From the NCBI RefSeq assembly GCF_022682495.2, contig NC_071398.1, positions 29,577,426 to 29,641,425 on the forward strand: 64,000 bases of DNA, written 5' to 3'. The position numbers were made by a program, and so were the translations under genes. Each line of letters begins with the position of its first letter. Positions within the stretch are counted from its first letter, which is position 1. This DNA comes from Desmodus rotundus. Its lineage: Eukaryota; Chordata; Mammalia; Chiroptera; Phyllostomidae. Under the pieces are notes generated by a model that made no database searches, was not told where the DNA came from, and saw only the letters and a list, made by a program, of their open reading frames with translations. Shown here piece after piece: positions 12,963 to 24,214 of this stretch.

Positions 12963-13689
12963 TTGGAGAAATAGGTCCACTTCCTCTAAGTTATCAGATT
13001 GTGAGCATGGACTTGGTTTTTTTTTGTTTTTTAATCCTCACCTGAGGACATTTCTTCATTGCTTTTAGAGAGAGAAGAAGGTAGAGAGCCAGAGAGAGAG
13101 AAACATCAATGTGAGAGAGAACCATTGATTGGTTCTCTCCAATGCATGCCTGGACCACAGAATGAACCTGCAACATTTTTGATGCACTGGACGACACTAT
13201 AATCAACTGAGCCACCCGGTCAGGGCTGGACTTGCCTTTTAATCCCTACAAGGTCAATAGTAATAATCCTTCTTTCCTTTCTCAGATTGATCATTTCTGT
13301 CTTCACGCTTTTTGTCCTGGCTAGTCTGACCAGAAGCTTATCAATTCTGTTGATCTTTTTAAAGAACCAGCTTTAGGCTTTGTTGATTTTCTCTATTGTT
13401 TTCCTGTTTTTAATTTCATGGATTTCTGCTCGATTAAAAAAAAATATTTGCTTTAGGCCTAAATTCCTCTGCTTCTCTAGTGGCCTAAGGTGAAAGCTTT
13501 GCTGCTGGTGTTAGCTCTTCCTTCTAACATTTGCCTTTATCTCTACATTTCTCTCTAAGCACTAGTTTCACCATATCCCATAAATTTTGATAAGTCATAT
13601 TTTTGTTTCAATTACATCAGTACATTTTTAAATTGCTTTTGAGATTTCTTCTTGGACCCACAGGTGATTTAGAAAAGGGTGTGTCTTCC
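12963..13689 (-). mobile_element. Old L1 ORF2 fragment, antisense
   Basis: The minus strand encodes a decayed piece of the region between the L1 endonuclease and reverse transcriptase; recognisable antisense stretches include TTATCAATTCTGTTGATC (about 13,339-13,356) and TTTTGATAAGTCATATT. It has many indels and stops. The Ves SINE at 13,016-13,226 interrupts it, and both flanks look like halves of one LTR. Confidence 0.75.
13016..13226 (-). mobile_element. Ves-type SINE, antisense, nested in an old L1
   Basis: On the minus strand it starts GCCCTGACCGGGTGGCTCAG (13226 downward) and ends in a short A-tail, seen as T runs at 13017-13032. The 8-base duplication TGGACTTG is at 13008-13015 and 13227-13234. 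Both flanks are antisense L1 ORF2 sequence, so the SINE is younger than that L1. Confidence 0.9.
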
Positions 13690-14010
13690 TTTCTCTTGGA
13701 TGCTCCTTCTTAGAATCTTAGAACCCAGCGGCCATGAATGGGAGGCCCAAGCCGCATGGAGATGCCACGTGTGGATGCTATCCTGGCAGCCCAGCTTATC
13801 CCCCAGCGGACCACCCACACTCAGCCATGTAACTGAGCTCCCTAGATGGCTGGCACAGTGAGCCTCAGGCAATGCAGCTCACTTAGACTGCAATTGAGGG
13901 CCAACCAGCTGAACTGGCAGACCTCCTGTATCGAATCAAGACAGTAACAATAAGGAGTTGCTATAAGGCGCTGAGGTGGGCCACTAAGTGATGCTGTGAT
14001 GGCAAGCGGA
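13690..14010 (+). mobile_element. Old MaLR-like LTR, second part
   Basis: CCCAGCGGCCATGAATGGGA through GCTGAGGTGGGCCACTAAGT resembles the 3' half of the LTR that begins at 12,725, including the end-proximal purine-rich segment. Identification is by eye and tentative. Confidence 0.45.
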
Positions 14011-14819
14011 TACCACAGGGCATATGAGAGTCAGCCAGTCAAAGGGGATGGCCAAGGGGAGAGGAGGACAAGTTCCAGATTGGGGAAAGAATAGCTCTTC
14101 TTCACAGCACAGGGTTTGGGGAGAAAGCTTCTGCAGGCAAAACACCACCTATTCTACTTAACAAACAGCCTAATGAGGAAGGGGAAACCACCCCCTTTCC
14201 AACATTTCAGTGTCACACCTATGCCAGATGCGGAGGGGAGCTGATGGAAAGGTAACATGCTGGCACGGCTCCACCTCCAGTCCCCTCAGTTTTGTTCCCC
14301 CAACGTCTCCCCAGCCCGCAGAGAACCCACAGACTCACCACATGTGCCAGCAGGAGTTCGAGAACAGAGCATCTTCCCTCTCTTAGGTTTTGGCTCAGTG
14401 TGAGGCTAGGGTCAGCTTTACTCCAGCAGGTGTTGAGGCAGGGCTTTTGAAGGTCCTTCCTCTCACTCACCCTTTGAGGGTTTCGTTTATGATTTGGTGG
14501 AATGCTGGTGATGACAGTCGCTCTTCTAAGTAGCAGCACTTGTGAGCTGCTTCTGAGCCAGGTGCGGGAACGTGACTGCCCATTAAGACCTTCACTAGCA
14601 CCATCTATAGGCCTCCGGCCATACCCACGACTGCTGCTGGTTGTCCCAATGGCAGCTCTGTAGTAAGAGTTTACCCTTTGTGAAAAGCAGCAACCCAGAG
14701 AAAGGCAGACATGCCTGACTTAGGGGATTGGGGGACCACGTGTGCTGCCAAGCTGTCCTCTGCATCCACATACTCTATTCCTATGTTCTAGAGGAACCCA
14801 CGTTTTCCATGGTGACCCC
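14011..14819. other. Unassigned sequence
   Basis: Nothing recognised on either strand. Confidence 0.6.
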
Positions 14820-15185
14820 ACCCTACCCTAAATGAAAGGATGGGGCTGACCCCAACCTGGATCTCAGGTGTATTTGCAACTCAGGTCTGGCCCATCAGAG
14901 TATTACTTCCTCCTTCTGAAGTGATTGGTTCATGGCATATGGCCAAAAGTGCCAGTCAGTGCCACAGACTCAGTTCTAAGGCTTATGTGGAACTTGAACT
15001 TCACATGAGCTTGACGTGGGTAGGGGATCATCTTGCTGCTTCAGGGGAGAGCTGGAAAAAGAATGGAACCAACAAAAAGAAAAGCAGAGATGAAGAGAGA
15101 CTGAGCCCTGAAGAGTGCACCCTTGGGTCAAAACATACCAAAGCAGTATTTCTAACTCTGAGTCCACAGATGGTCCTTCTGGCTT
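14820..15185 (+). repeat. Old mammalian interspersed repeat, partner of 31,240-31,690
   Basis: TCAGGTCTGGCCCATCAGAG, AGTGATTGGTTCATGGCATA and GAAAAGCAGAGATGAAGAGA fit the reverse complement of the repeat at 31,240. No open frame is credible. Confidence 0.4.
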
Positions 15186-15404
15186 AAACCAGTTAGTGTC
15201 TGATTTCTGTCATTTGCACCTGGAAGAATCTTGATAACACTCCACATGTAGGAAATGTTTATGGATTGGTCACAGTGCTATTCATCGCTAGCATGATCAT
15301 ACTTAATTTTCCTGGGCAGTCCTGGCTTATTCTGTGGTTCTGGTGTGATTATTAACAGTACCCTCTTTCACACTCAAATTGAATTATGTGGTCGCTCTTT
15401 TAGT

Positions 15405-15745
15405 TATCTCTTGTATGTAACTGACTGCCCCCAACTTAGCGGCTGACACTGACCACCGTCTTGTTTGCACACGAGTCTGCAGCCTGGGCCAAGGTCAGCT
15501 CCGTGGTTCTTCTCCTCTTTTGAGGGTGGTCATCTGACGGGCTGTGCTCAACTGGGACACTGGGACCATTGTGCCTTTCTCTCCATGTCCCCTCAGGGCT
15601 ACTCCCTCTCCACGTGGCCTCTTCAGTAGGTGGGCAGACTTCTAAAGAGGAAACTCAGGGCTCCCAACAATGCAAAAGCAGAAGCTGCCAGGATCTTTTG
15701 GAGTGTAGGCTTGGAATATCCACTACCTTCTATTAGTTAAAGCAA
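15405..15745 (-). mobile_element. Possible ancient LTR fragment, antisense
   Basis: GAGTCTGCAGCCTGGGCCAA, GGTCAGCTCCGTGGTTCTTC and CTCCACGTGGCCTCTTCAGT resemble an old mammalian LTR-like repeat. The family is not assigned. Confidence 0.35.
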
Positions 15746-15973
15746 CTACAATCCCAGCCTGGGTTCCAGGAGATGGGACTGCCCAGGGCTATGAATCCCT
15801 GTGGGCGTGGCTGGGGGAGAGGCCCCCAGGCAGAGAAGCATCAGTGTAACCCCACCCGCTTCCTGGTATGCGCCCAAACAAGACCCTGGTTGCCTCATCC
15901 CTGGAGTGTGAGAAACCAGTGGGCCAAAAGGAGACAGGACTCCCGCCCTTTACTTCTTTAGCCTCGAGACAAT

Positions 15974-16148
15974 GAACTGTGGTCTCTACTCCAAGTGCCA
16001 GCCCTGCAGCTGAAGCATCGCATCACTTGGCAACTGGTGAGAAATGAGATTCCCAGGCCTTGCCTCAGGCCCAGTGAGCCAGAATCTGCATTTTTAGCAA
16101 GATTCCCAGGGGACATGAATGCACATGAAGGTGTGAGAATCACCACTC
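15974..16148 (-). mobile_element. MER5-like hAT element, antisense
   Basis: GAATCTGCATTTTTAGCAAG, ATTCCCAGGGGACATGAATG and GTGTGAGAATCACCACTC at the right end are typical of MER5-type elements in reverse. Confidence 0.55.
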
Positions 16149-17244
16149 TAAGTTCTGCACTGCGTTAGAGAACTTGCAGCCAGGTTTGCACAAGGAAACC
16201 ACAGAGTTATGGCAAAAGTCACATTGCCATTCTACAAACAACTGCTCCTACAGTACACCGGTATCAGGCCCAAGCTATCTGCTGCCAGATGTGCATCCCA
16301 GGATAGAAGGTTCCTGCTCAGATCCAGCCTGGGAGAGAGCAGCCCAGTTTATAACAATTCTCATGTGACCCTGGCACATCCTGACTAGTCATGTAACATT
16401 TGACCTCCACCACTCTGCTCTTTGGTCCCCCTTTTTGTAAAAAGAGACAGGGGCTGACTTCACCGCACTCCAGGGCTCCTTCCAACACTAAGACTCTGGG
16501 AATCCAGGAAATCCCAATTTAGATCTGTAGCTTCGGAAACTGGCAACCGACAGAGAATGGAATCCGGAAGGCCCTGGCCATTGTGAACGCCAAGTCTAGA
16601 CACTGGAAAGGGGGCCACTGAGGCAGGAAAAAGCGAAAGTCCCTTTTCTCAGCAGTCCACCTTCCAGGAAGCAATAACCCATACTGGTCTCAACCAAACT
16701 CACCGAGGCTATGGTCTGGTTACCCTGGGCCTGGGCCAATGCGGCTGTTATTGTCCTCTCACAGTTCATGTCCAAATACTAACACACCCAACCTAGTGCT
16801 TCCTCCATGATAACACCAGGAGCAGAAGCTGCCCCCATGTCATCCTGGACAAACAGGTGATGTTTATTTACAGCGTGTAAAAGAGAGCCCTCTGACCAGC
16901 TATGCCAGCTGACAGCAACCCGGGCTGATAAAGGCGGCTTATCACAAAGGATTAGCCACTGTTATTTTCTCTTTGTTTGTTTGAAGTTGGGTATTTGGAC
17001 AATTGCTGTGAGCCCCAGGGTGGTCAGGGCCAACTTTAGCAATGACCGCAGTGAAGACAGTGATTGCTCCATGAAGATGAAACAGAATGAGCCAGCCGGC
17101 TGATGCTGTGTGTAAGGGAGGTCCATGGCTACGCTTCTCAGGCTGGGTTCTGGCAGCTAGACACCAAGTAAGCATGGACCAACCAGGTTGGCTGTGGACA
17201 AAATAACCACATGAAGCAAAACTTCTATGAGCCCAGGGCCAGGC
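16149..17244. other. Unassigned sequence containing a GATA palindrome
   Basis: No repeat recognised; the paired GATA motif at 16,926-16,944 is the only notable item. Confidence 0.5.
16926..16944. promoter_or_regulatory. Palindromic pair of GATA motifs
   Basis: TGATAAAGGCGGCTTATCA: TGATAA and its reverse complement TTATCA seven bases apart, with an E-box CAGCTG at 16906-16911. It is in sequence I cannot assign to a repeat. A factor-binding role is only a possibility. Confidence 0.3.
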
Positions 17245-17485
17245 TTCTCAATGTGACTTTACGTTAGCATCACCTGGGCCACCTTTGCAACATTGGCTGC
17301 ACTCCCAGCAAGGAATTCCGAATCTCTGGGGGGTGGGATATGGGTGACACTTTTAAAGGCCAAGTTGAGAAGCAGTGCCTGAGATCAATGCTTCTTCCAA
17401 CCACACAATGGAGCCTAAGGTTCTGCATTTCTAACTCCCTTCCGGGGATGCCTGATGTTGTTGGTCCAGGGATCACATTTAGGGT
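17245..17485 (+). mobile_element. MER5-like hAT sequence, possibly two copies
   Basis: GCTTCTCAATGTGACTTTAC, GCATCACCTGGGCC and CCGAATCTCTGGGGGG give a first 5' part; GGTTCTGCATTTCTAACTCC and TTGGTCCAGGGATCACATTT give a MER5-type 3' part. The middle repeats GAGAAGCAGTGCC-like end sequence, so a nested or duplicated copy is possible. Confidence 0.5.
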
Positions 17486-18720
17486 AAAAAGCCTAATTGA
17501 CTATTGTTCGAAATGCCTCCAGCCTGGCCTCCAAATACTGCATAAAGCTAACAGATGTGGGGTGGAGAGAGGGGTTCTCTGTGTGTGAGGTGCTAGTCAA
17601 GTTTCTTTTGAAGGGAAAGAGATGAGCGCAGTTCAGAGCCAGGGTACCACTGCAGGCTGACCAGGAAAATGACAGTGGCTTTGGAGAAGTCAGAGAACCC
17701 TAAGAACAAACTAATTCATCACAGCCAAACCCATGAAGTACTGGCACCACACCATTATTTAGGATGGCAACATGCCCAACCAGAATCTACCAGAGGGAGA
17801 CACCATTTTCTGAGATGAGAAAGACCAGGTGGAGCAGGTTGACAGGAGAAATCAGAAGTATGCAAATGGAGCCAGTGAGCACTGACAAGGTCTCCATCGG
17901 TCAGCATACGTTCTTCACCTTCGGTTATGAGCTTTTTGCTTTTTACCCACTCCTTGGCTCATAACATACACAGAGGCTACAGCACCTTGAAGGTCATCTC
18001 CCGCTGGCCCTGTGGTTTGTCTGTTAGGAAAATCCCCGCGTTTCCCCAACTGAGGTTGAAATACATTTTTTTGAGGCATTTGACAAACGCACACAAAGCA
18101 CTCACCATCACTCATTGTCAATGCAGTCACACTACCTCTAAGGCGTGACGTGGACAGACTGACTGTGACATGATTGTTGAGTTTTGCCATTCCCATCGGG
18201 AGCTCATTTGAGATGACAGTCACAGACAGCTCCGACCAATGATGGCAAAAGAGGCCACCTCTGCCCACACAATCCCTGGTGCAGAATGGAACACCCATTT
18301 GTTTGCCACTTGACATATCTGGAATACACCCAGAAAGATAGCCGTCTGTCTACTTATCTGCACCACCTGTTTTCAATGGTTGGGTTTCTTACAAGCAAAC
18401 TTTTTTCACACGCACCAGAAATAACACCGATAGTCTAAAGGGATGCAGGCCCCACGCAACGCTCTCCTGAGCACCACACAAGCCTCCCCACGTAGTCAAA
18501 GAAGAGCTCTGTGACACTGACCCTACCACCACGCGTACATCACCAGCCACCACAGCACAGGCAGGAGGGGTCGTGGCAAACTGTACTCTGGAGTTTAAAG
18601 CTTCTAATCAGAAGACATGTTGCTCTGTACACATTCAACTGGCCCTACCTCAAGGGCAGAGAAAAGCAGTTCTTCCTCGGCCTGGAACTTGGAAGTCAAC
18701 CTCAATGATCACTAGAGTTA
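17486..18720. other. Unassigned sequence
   Basis: A 133-codon minus-strand frame (17915-18316) has no recognisable domain or context. Confidence 0.6.
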
Positions 18721-18742
18721 CTCTCTCTCTCTCTCTCTCTCT
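18721..18742 (+). repeat. (CT)n microsatellite
   Basis: Uninterrupted CT dinucleotides, about 11 units. Confidence 0.95.
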
Positions 18743-18859
18743 TTTTGGCTGCTAAGATGCACATAGGCTGGTGGCTATTTTCAAGATTGAATTATCATTA
18801 TTTTATAATAATAGTCATGGCTGTAATAACACAACTTCAGTGAGAATTTTTTAGGTGCA

Positions 18860-18995
18860 GAGTTCCTTGCTACATGCTTTCCATAAAGTCATTCTTTCAC
18901 TCAACAATTATACATTCAATGCCTACTAAGTGCTGAGCAGTATGTGAAGCAATTTATAATCATTATCTCACCTACACCTTAGAATGACCTGATGA
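18860..18995 (-). mobile_element. MIR or L2 fragment, antisense
   Basis: TTCACTCAACAATTATACAT, GCCTACTAAGTGCTGAGCAG and CATTATCTCACCTACACC resemble reversed L2/MIR 3' sequence. Confidence 0.5.
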
Positions 18996-19012
18996 GACAG
19001 TATGTGAGTCAA

Positions 19013-19200
19013 GGATTTATAGGTGTAAATAACAGAGCCCACCTTAGCAAGCTTATGCACAGAGGGGATTTATTTAGGAATTTCTCTTTTGAACTTTCTG
19101 CTGATGTCAGGGTGGAAGAGAGCAGAGAGAGGGTCCAGAGGGCCCAGAAGATCCATAGCAGTCTTGCCCCCAAGGTAGATCTCTAGTTTTGAGATAAGTT
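19013..19200 (-). repeat. Possible interspersed repeat, family uncertain
   Basis: GGTGTAAATAACAGAGCCCA and GCACAGAGGGGATTTATTTA look like the start of a known old repeat class, but I cannot name it or fix its end. Confidence 0.3.
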
Positions 19201-19769
19201 TTTTCTTCCATTTGTGACCAAACATCCTGAAGGAGTAAACTAGGCACCTGTCTCAGCCTCCCTCTTCTCCCCTCTCCCACCCTACCCCCACTTCTTGTTT
19301 TGGGTGCCATCCTACAGGCTGCTCTTCAAAACCCTCCTTCCTTCTTCTGCCTCAGAACCTCCCTCTGCAGCATCCTCTGCGCCCTGGACTTCATCTTCTG
19401 GTTTTGTTCTCCCAGCTCCTCCGCCCCCCAAGGGCTCATTCCCAACTGTCCCTTGGATCTCTCCCTGGGGCTTCCTCAGTCTCTCCCCTGACAAGACCCA
19501 ATCAGATGTACGGTATTTTCAACCCGCCCACTCTTTATCTCAAGAGCAGTCTGGATGAACAGCATCATCATCTTTCTATAGTGAAAAAGAGAATGGTGTT
19601 ATTTGGAAAACATATTTTCTTACCTGATGTGGCAATCAACTCTTAGGGAGTGTTGTCTAGTCTTCCTCCATTCTCTCTGCTGTGGACCAATTCAGCACCT
19701 CACCTTTGTCTGGCTTGCTTAAAAAAATTAAAACAGGCCTTTTATTTTTTTAAAGGAAAATACTAAAAC

Positions 19770-19965
19770 TAGTAGTCATAGCTACCATGTATTAAACATT
19801 CTCATAAACGTTTTCCAAGCATTAGTTCCTTTCACACCACTCTGTGTAAGAAGGACTATAAACTTCTTTTATTGATGCAGATGGGCTTCACCTGACACAT
19901 GGAGCAAATGGCAGAGCTGGGATTTGAACCCAGGTCTATCCAGCCTCACAGAGGCAAAACCATTA
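19770..19965 (-). mobile_element. MIR SINE, antisense
   Basis: CATGTATTAAACATTCTCAT, GGCAGAGCTGGGATTTGAAC and CCAGGTCTATCCAGCC are reverse MIR landmarks. Confidence 0.7.
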
Positions 19966-20234
19966 ACATTGTAGTGAAAGATAAATTTTTTTAAATTGAA
20001 AACAAAGTATGCAAAGAATGTTTGAAAGCCAAAGAGAAGAAACAAGAAAACAGAACAGCAGCTAGAGAAAGATAGAAATTACAAGAAACAAAAGGTGGGG
20101 GAGGGGGAGTAATAAAACATTTAAAAGGAATGGTTATGCTGAACGCGGGGTTTTTTTGATCTCCAGAGCAGGAGCAATTCCCCTCCGTGTTCACTAATGA
20201 GATTCCTCTATGCTCAGCAGTTTGACAAATTGGT

Positions 20235-20745
20235 TTGGAACTACAATATTTTGACAGCCTCCTAATTGGCCTTCTAGCCTCCATGCCCACCCCTTTCAGG
20301 CCACTCTCTCTGGTTGCCAGGGACATCTTTCTAAAATGCAAATGTGACCTTGCTACTTCCCCTCTTCGTCTCACATTTTTTAGTGACACCCGTGCAGGTT
20401 GGATGAAGTCCCAGCTGGCCCCAGGCAACCTCTGCAGCCTCCTGCCCTCCATCCCTCCCTTCAAGGAAACCTGGCTACCTCTGCTGGGAATGGGGTCTAC
20501 TCTCCCATGAACCTCTGCAGAATCCCCCTGCCCTGACCCCTTTCTCCAACTCAGGAACATTCTCAGGCTCCTTCGAGGGCCACTGCATCATCAATGCCTA
20601 ATTCTTTGCCCCCTAGCAGCATTCCCACCTCAATGCTTGGCTGTGATAAATCAATCTATCTTCTCGGTTTCTTCCAGAGCTGCATGAGAATAGGGCCCAT
20701 GTCCTGCTCATCTGTCTCCCCAGCACTTCTCCCCAGACAAGAATG
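20235..20745 (+). mobile_element. L2 3' region
   Basis: GACAGCCTCCTAATTGGCCT, CATCTTTCTAAAATGCAAAT, GGATGAAGTCCCAGCTGGCC and GCATGAGAATAGGGCCCATG follow L2 3' order over about 500 bases. Confidence 0.65.
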
Positions 20746-20857
20746 GGGGAGGCCAAAATAAATCAAATGACAGAACAGTTTGGTAAGGTATGTCTCATGC
20801 AAGTATAGGATCTAGCAGAAGCCGGATTGCAATCCCAGCAAAAGGGATTGCTACCAA

Positions 20858-20879
20858 GTGTGTGTGTGTGGGGGGGGGG
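20858..20879 (+). repeat. (TG)n followed by a G run
   Basis: GTGTGTGTGTGTG then ten G bases in total. Confidence 0.9.
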
Positions 20880-20880
20880 A

Positions 20881-21235
20881 CAAAGAAGGCTTCCTGGAGG
20901 AGGTGATGAGCACCCTGAAAGTTGAGCTGGAGTCTGTCAGCCGAAGAGGTGGGGAAGAGTGTTCTAAGTTGACTGGAGGGTTTGGAGCTTTGAGGAACTC
21001 TGCCTCTCAGAGTATGAGCTGAGGGGATTGTGAGAGATGAGGATGGACAGGGAGATAAGGTCCTGGATGGAATCCTTGTTACAAAGCTTATGCTTCATGG
21101 TAGGAGCAGTAGGGAGGCTGAGGGGTGGGTTATTAATCAGGAAGTGGCGTGGTTGGGTTACCATTTCAGGATGATTCTGGCCACAGTGGGAGGATGCATC
21201 GGGAAAAGAGGTGGCTGAGTGCCATGCTGGCTGTG
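20881..21235 (-). mobile_element. L2 fragment, antisense
   Basis: GAAGGCTTCCTGGAGGAGGT, GAAAGTTGAGCTGGAGTCTG and TGGTAGGAGCAGTAGGGAGG fit reversed L2. Confidence 0.5.
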
Positions 21236-21424
21236 CAGACTGGGCACCACACAACTCTAGGAATGCCACTGTCCCCTTCATGGTGCACTTGGCACTTGGA
21301 AAGGGCTGACACTATCTGATGGCAGGATGATGATGGGAAGATAATTAATTATATAAATACATAGCAAAATTATTGAAATTTTTGGTGGTTTGAAACAAAA
21401 TAAATGACAAATGACATAGCATTA

Positions 21425-21629
21425 GCTCTGTCTGGTGTGGGTCAGTAGACTGAGCACCAGTCTGCAAACCAAAGGGTCAATTTCCAGTCAGGGCACATGC
21501 TTGGGTTGCAGGCCAGGTCCCCAGTAGGTGGGGCGTGAGAGGCAACCACACGCTGATGTTTCTCTCCCTTTTTTTCTCCCTCCCTTCCTCCCTCTCTAAA
21601 AGTAAATAAATAAAATCTTAAAAAAAAAG
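21425..21629 (+). mobile_element. Ves-type SINE
   Basis: GCTCTGTCTGGTGTGGGTCA head, AACCAAAGGGTCAATTTCC B-box region, CAGGGCACATGC, GGCCAGGTCCCCAGTAGG, CT-rich stretch and AAATAAATAAAATCTT(A)n tail. Imperfect duplications flank it: AATGACATAGCATTA before (21410-21424) and AATGACAGCATTA after (21630-21642). This copy is closest to the form with the GGTCCCCAGTAGG middle. Confidence 0.93.
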
Positions 21630-21642
21630 AATGACAGCATTA

Positions 21643-23109
21643 AATCCATGAATAAAATCAGTGATGACAAACTGAGTATTGTCACTTCAAAGAACATTTA
21701 ATTTTACTAATTACACAAGAAAACTTAAAATGACCTGTTCATATAAGAGAGAAATTTAATAGAAGTTTTCCCAAATTTTTAACAACAGTCTTAAAATGTT
21801 TCACAACAGTTACAACTGGGATCTCTGGGACAGGTAGAAATTATAAATACATCATTGTAAAGCTAGAAGACTTTTCTCTGAACAACCAACAAACACACAT
21901 TAAAAAACCCAACTTATAACCAATTATGCCAAAGGAAATACTGAGCTATCTTTCTATATAGAAATTGATGTCACCGAATTGTCATATGAAAAGGAGAGCA
22001 AAGAATATGCAGCCCCAAAACAGGTAGGAAAAATGTATTATAGATGTGTGTCAGGCAGAGTTAGTAATAATATCATGTTAATTTTGGGGTTTCATTGTCA
22101 GCTTTTAAAAATCTACAATTTTTTGTGATTTGTTTTATGAATATTCACTTCTGTTAACTACTTTTATACTTGTAATTTTAAATTATTTTTCTTAAGGAAG
22201 GACCTCCAAATTATGTCAGGTTTGAGACTAGGAAACCTGAATCTGCCAGTGTCTGGGGGCCAGGAATATAGTCTTGCCATTTCAGGCCAATTTGAGGTCA
22301 TTTCGGGTAAGACTGATACGCGGTGCCCAGGGCTCAGAGCCTGGCAGGCGGACTCCAGCTGAACTAACATGCCTCTGAAGGTGGGTAGGCAGTTCTGGGG
22401 GGCTTTGCAAGCAGTGCACTCATGAATATTACTGGGCTCAGTCTATGAAATCAACGACTCCAGCCCTGCACTCTGTCCTCCAGCCAAAATAACACGCTCT
22501 AAGCTCCGATACAGTTGAAAGTGAAACCGCATGTTCTTTAAAAGTTTAAAAACTCGTTTGAAGAAGGGCAGAGGGTCAGGAAAGAAGGAGCTGCATTTAT
22601 GGAGCTTTGGCAACCTTTCCACATGCAAGAGTCTCACTTACAACATGTGCGTTCACCGTGCGTGCTGCCCTGGGTGGGGACGAACTTGGCCGGTCAGAGT
22701 TTCTGTCCACAGTGGCGACAAGGGCTCAGCCTGGAATGTTAGCTCTCAGGAATGAGGTCAACTCAGTGCTTCAGAGCTGGAGTGAGGGCTCAAGAGGGGC
22801 AGCGGGAACAGGAAGTGGGGTATAGCTGGGTGAACCCTGAGCTGCCGGCTATCTGATATTACAGCTGGCCATGACTGCAAGAATGCCTTTACTACAAATG
22901 TTGTCATATGCCAGGGGAAGACCACTAAAACCCATGAGCACATACATCTTGCCTGAGATCACTAAGACATTTGGTGGGCAAAGCATTGAAGGGAAGCCTG
23001 CTTTTTCTTGTGAACCTCCAGATTTTTCAACTGATCCCATGGCTGCAGTTCCGAAGAGGCCGTTTTTGAGATTCCCCTGTCATAATTGCTTTCACATGTT
23101 GAGGTGCCA
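21643..23109. other. Unassigned sequence with one exon-like segment
   Basis: AT-rich, no repeat recognised between about 21,650 and 22,160. The segment 21,962-22,023 has splice-like borders and an open phase (see findings), but I do not call a gene. Confidence 0.4.
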
Positions 23110-23350
23110 CTTTTGGGGCCCTGTTATCATTATCTATATCAAAAACAACAATGGTAATATCACTAGTACCTTCCATCATGTGCTTTACGGCTTACAAAGG
23201 TCCTTCTTTTGCATCATTTCACAATATTCTTCCAAGAGCCCTATCAGTTGTCCCCTTTTACAGAAGAGAAAACAGACTCAAAAAAAGGAAGGGGCTTGTT
23301 CAAGTTGCTGAAAAAGGGGCAAAGCAAGGACTGGAACCCAGGTCTCACAT
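23110..23350 (-). mobile_element. MIR SINE, antisense
   Basis: CATGTGCTTTACGGCTTACA, CCTTTTACAGAAGAGAAAAC and GACTGGAACCCAGGTCTCAC are reverse MIR landmarks. Confidence 0.65.
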
Positions 23351-23529
23351 CTTAATTTCAATATTTCAGGCTCCCCTGGAAACTTCTTGGAATCTCTCCT
23401 TTCAATTTCCTTTCCAGCCCGTTATGGGAGGGGTAGCTTGGGTTCTGCTGATAATATGTCTTAACTGCTTCAAAGAGATTCTAGTTGAACATGATTAAAT
23501 ACCTGTGTCCGGCGGGACAATCACGTCTT

Positions 23530-23800
23530 GTGAGCCCCCAGGCCCTGGCCTTGGGCCTTTGCACATGCTGTCCACTCTGCTCAGCAGGACTGTCACCTGT
23601 TTTTGCTCACAAGGTCAGCTGTTCCCTTCTCAGGGCATCCCTGCATGTTGTGATTTAAAGGAGCCCTGTAACCTCCCTCATTTCCGGCAGATTATTCCCA
23701 GGTAGCACTTCCCACAATCTGAAATGAGCTCCTTTATTTCTTCAGTTGCTTCTTTAATGTCTGGTTCACCCCAGTGGATTTTAAGCTGCAGGAGAACAGA
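23530..23800 (+). mobile_element. L2 3' region
   Basis: GGGCCTTTGCACATGCTGTC, CACTCTGCTCAGCAGG and GATTTTAAGCTGCAGGAGAA are L2 3' landmarks. Confidence 0.6.
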
Positions 23801-23929
23801 AAGGTCCAATCAAAAAGATTCCATTCCTGTCATCCATTTATATCTGGTAGTGTTTTAAGTACAGATGACAGGTATACCTGCAAAAGGTCTTAAATGGGGA
23901 CATTAATCAAAGAGTGACTTTCTTGAGCA

Positions 23930-24150
23930 TTATTCCACACCAGGCTATGAAGGTGCCGGGAGCAGATGGCTGGATTGGAATCTAGGTTTTGTCCTTTGTG
24001 GCTATAGAACTGGATAAGTGACAAGACATTTTTAAGTCTTAGTTCTCCATCTGCAAAACAGGTCTGATAACAGTGCTGCACTACTGGGGGCTCTGAATAC
24101 CAATCGCAAACCTGCAGACACCAGGGGAAGTGCTCAGTAAATGCCCCTAA
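23930..24150 (+). mobile_element. MIR SINE
   Basis: GGATTGGAATCTAGGTTTTG, CTCCATCTGCAAAACAGGTC and AGTGCTCAGTAAATGCC follow MIR sense order. Confidence 0.65.
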
Positions 24151-24214
24151 GGGACAAAACTGAGTAGTGAAAGGAACAGCGCTTTGGAGCCTCTAGACAC
24201 AGGCATTTCAGCCC

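Noticed and set aside
19991..20560. 189-codon minus-strand frame
   Set aside because: Overlaps an L2 element for half its length and shows no domain; treated as chance.
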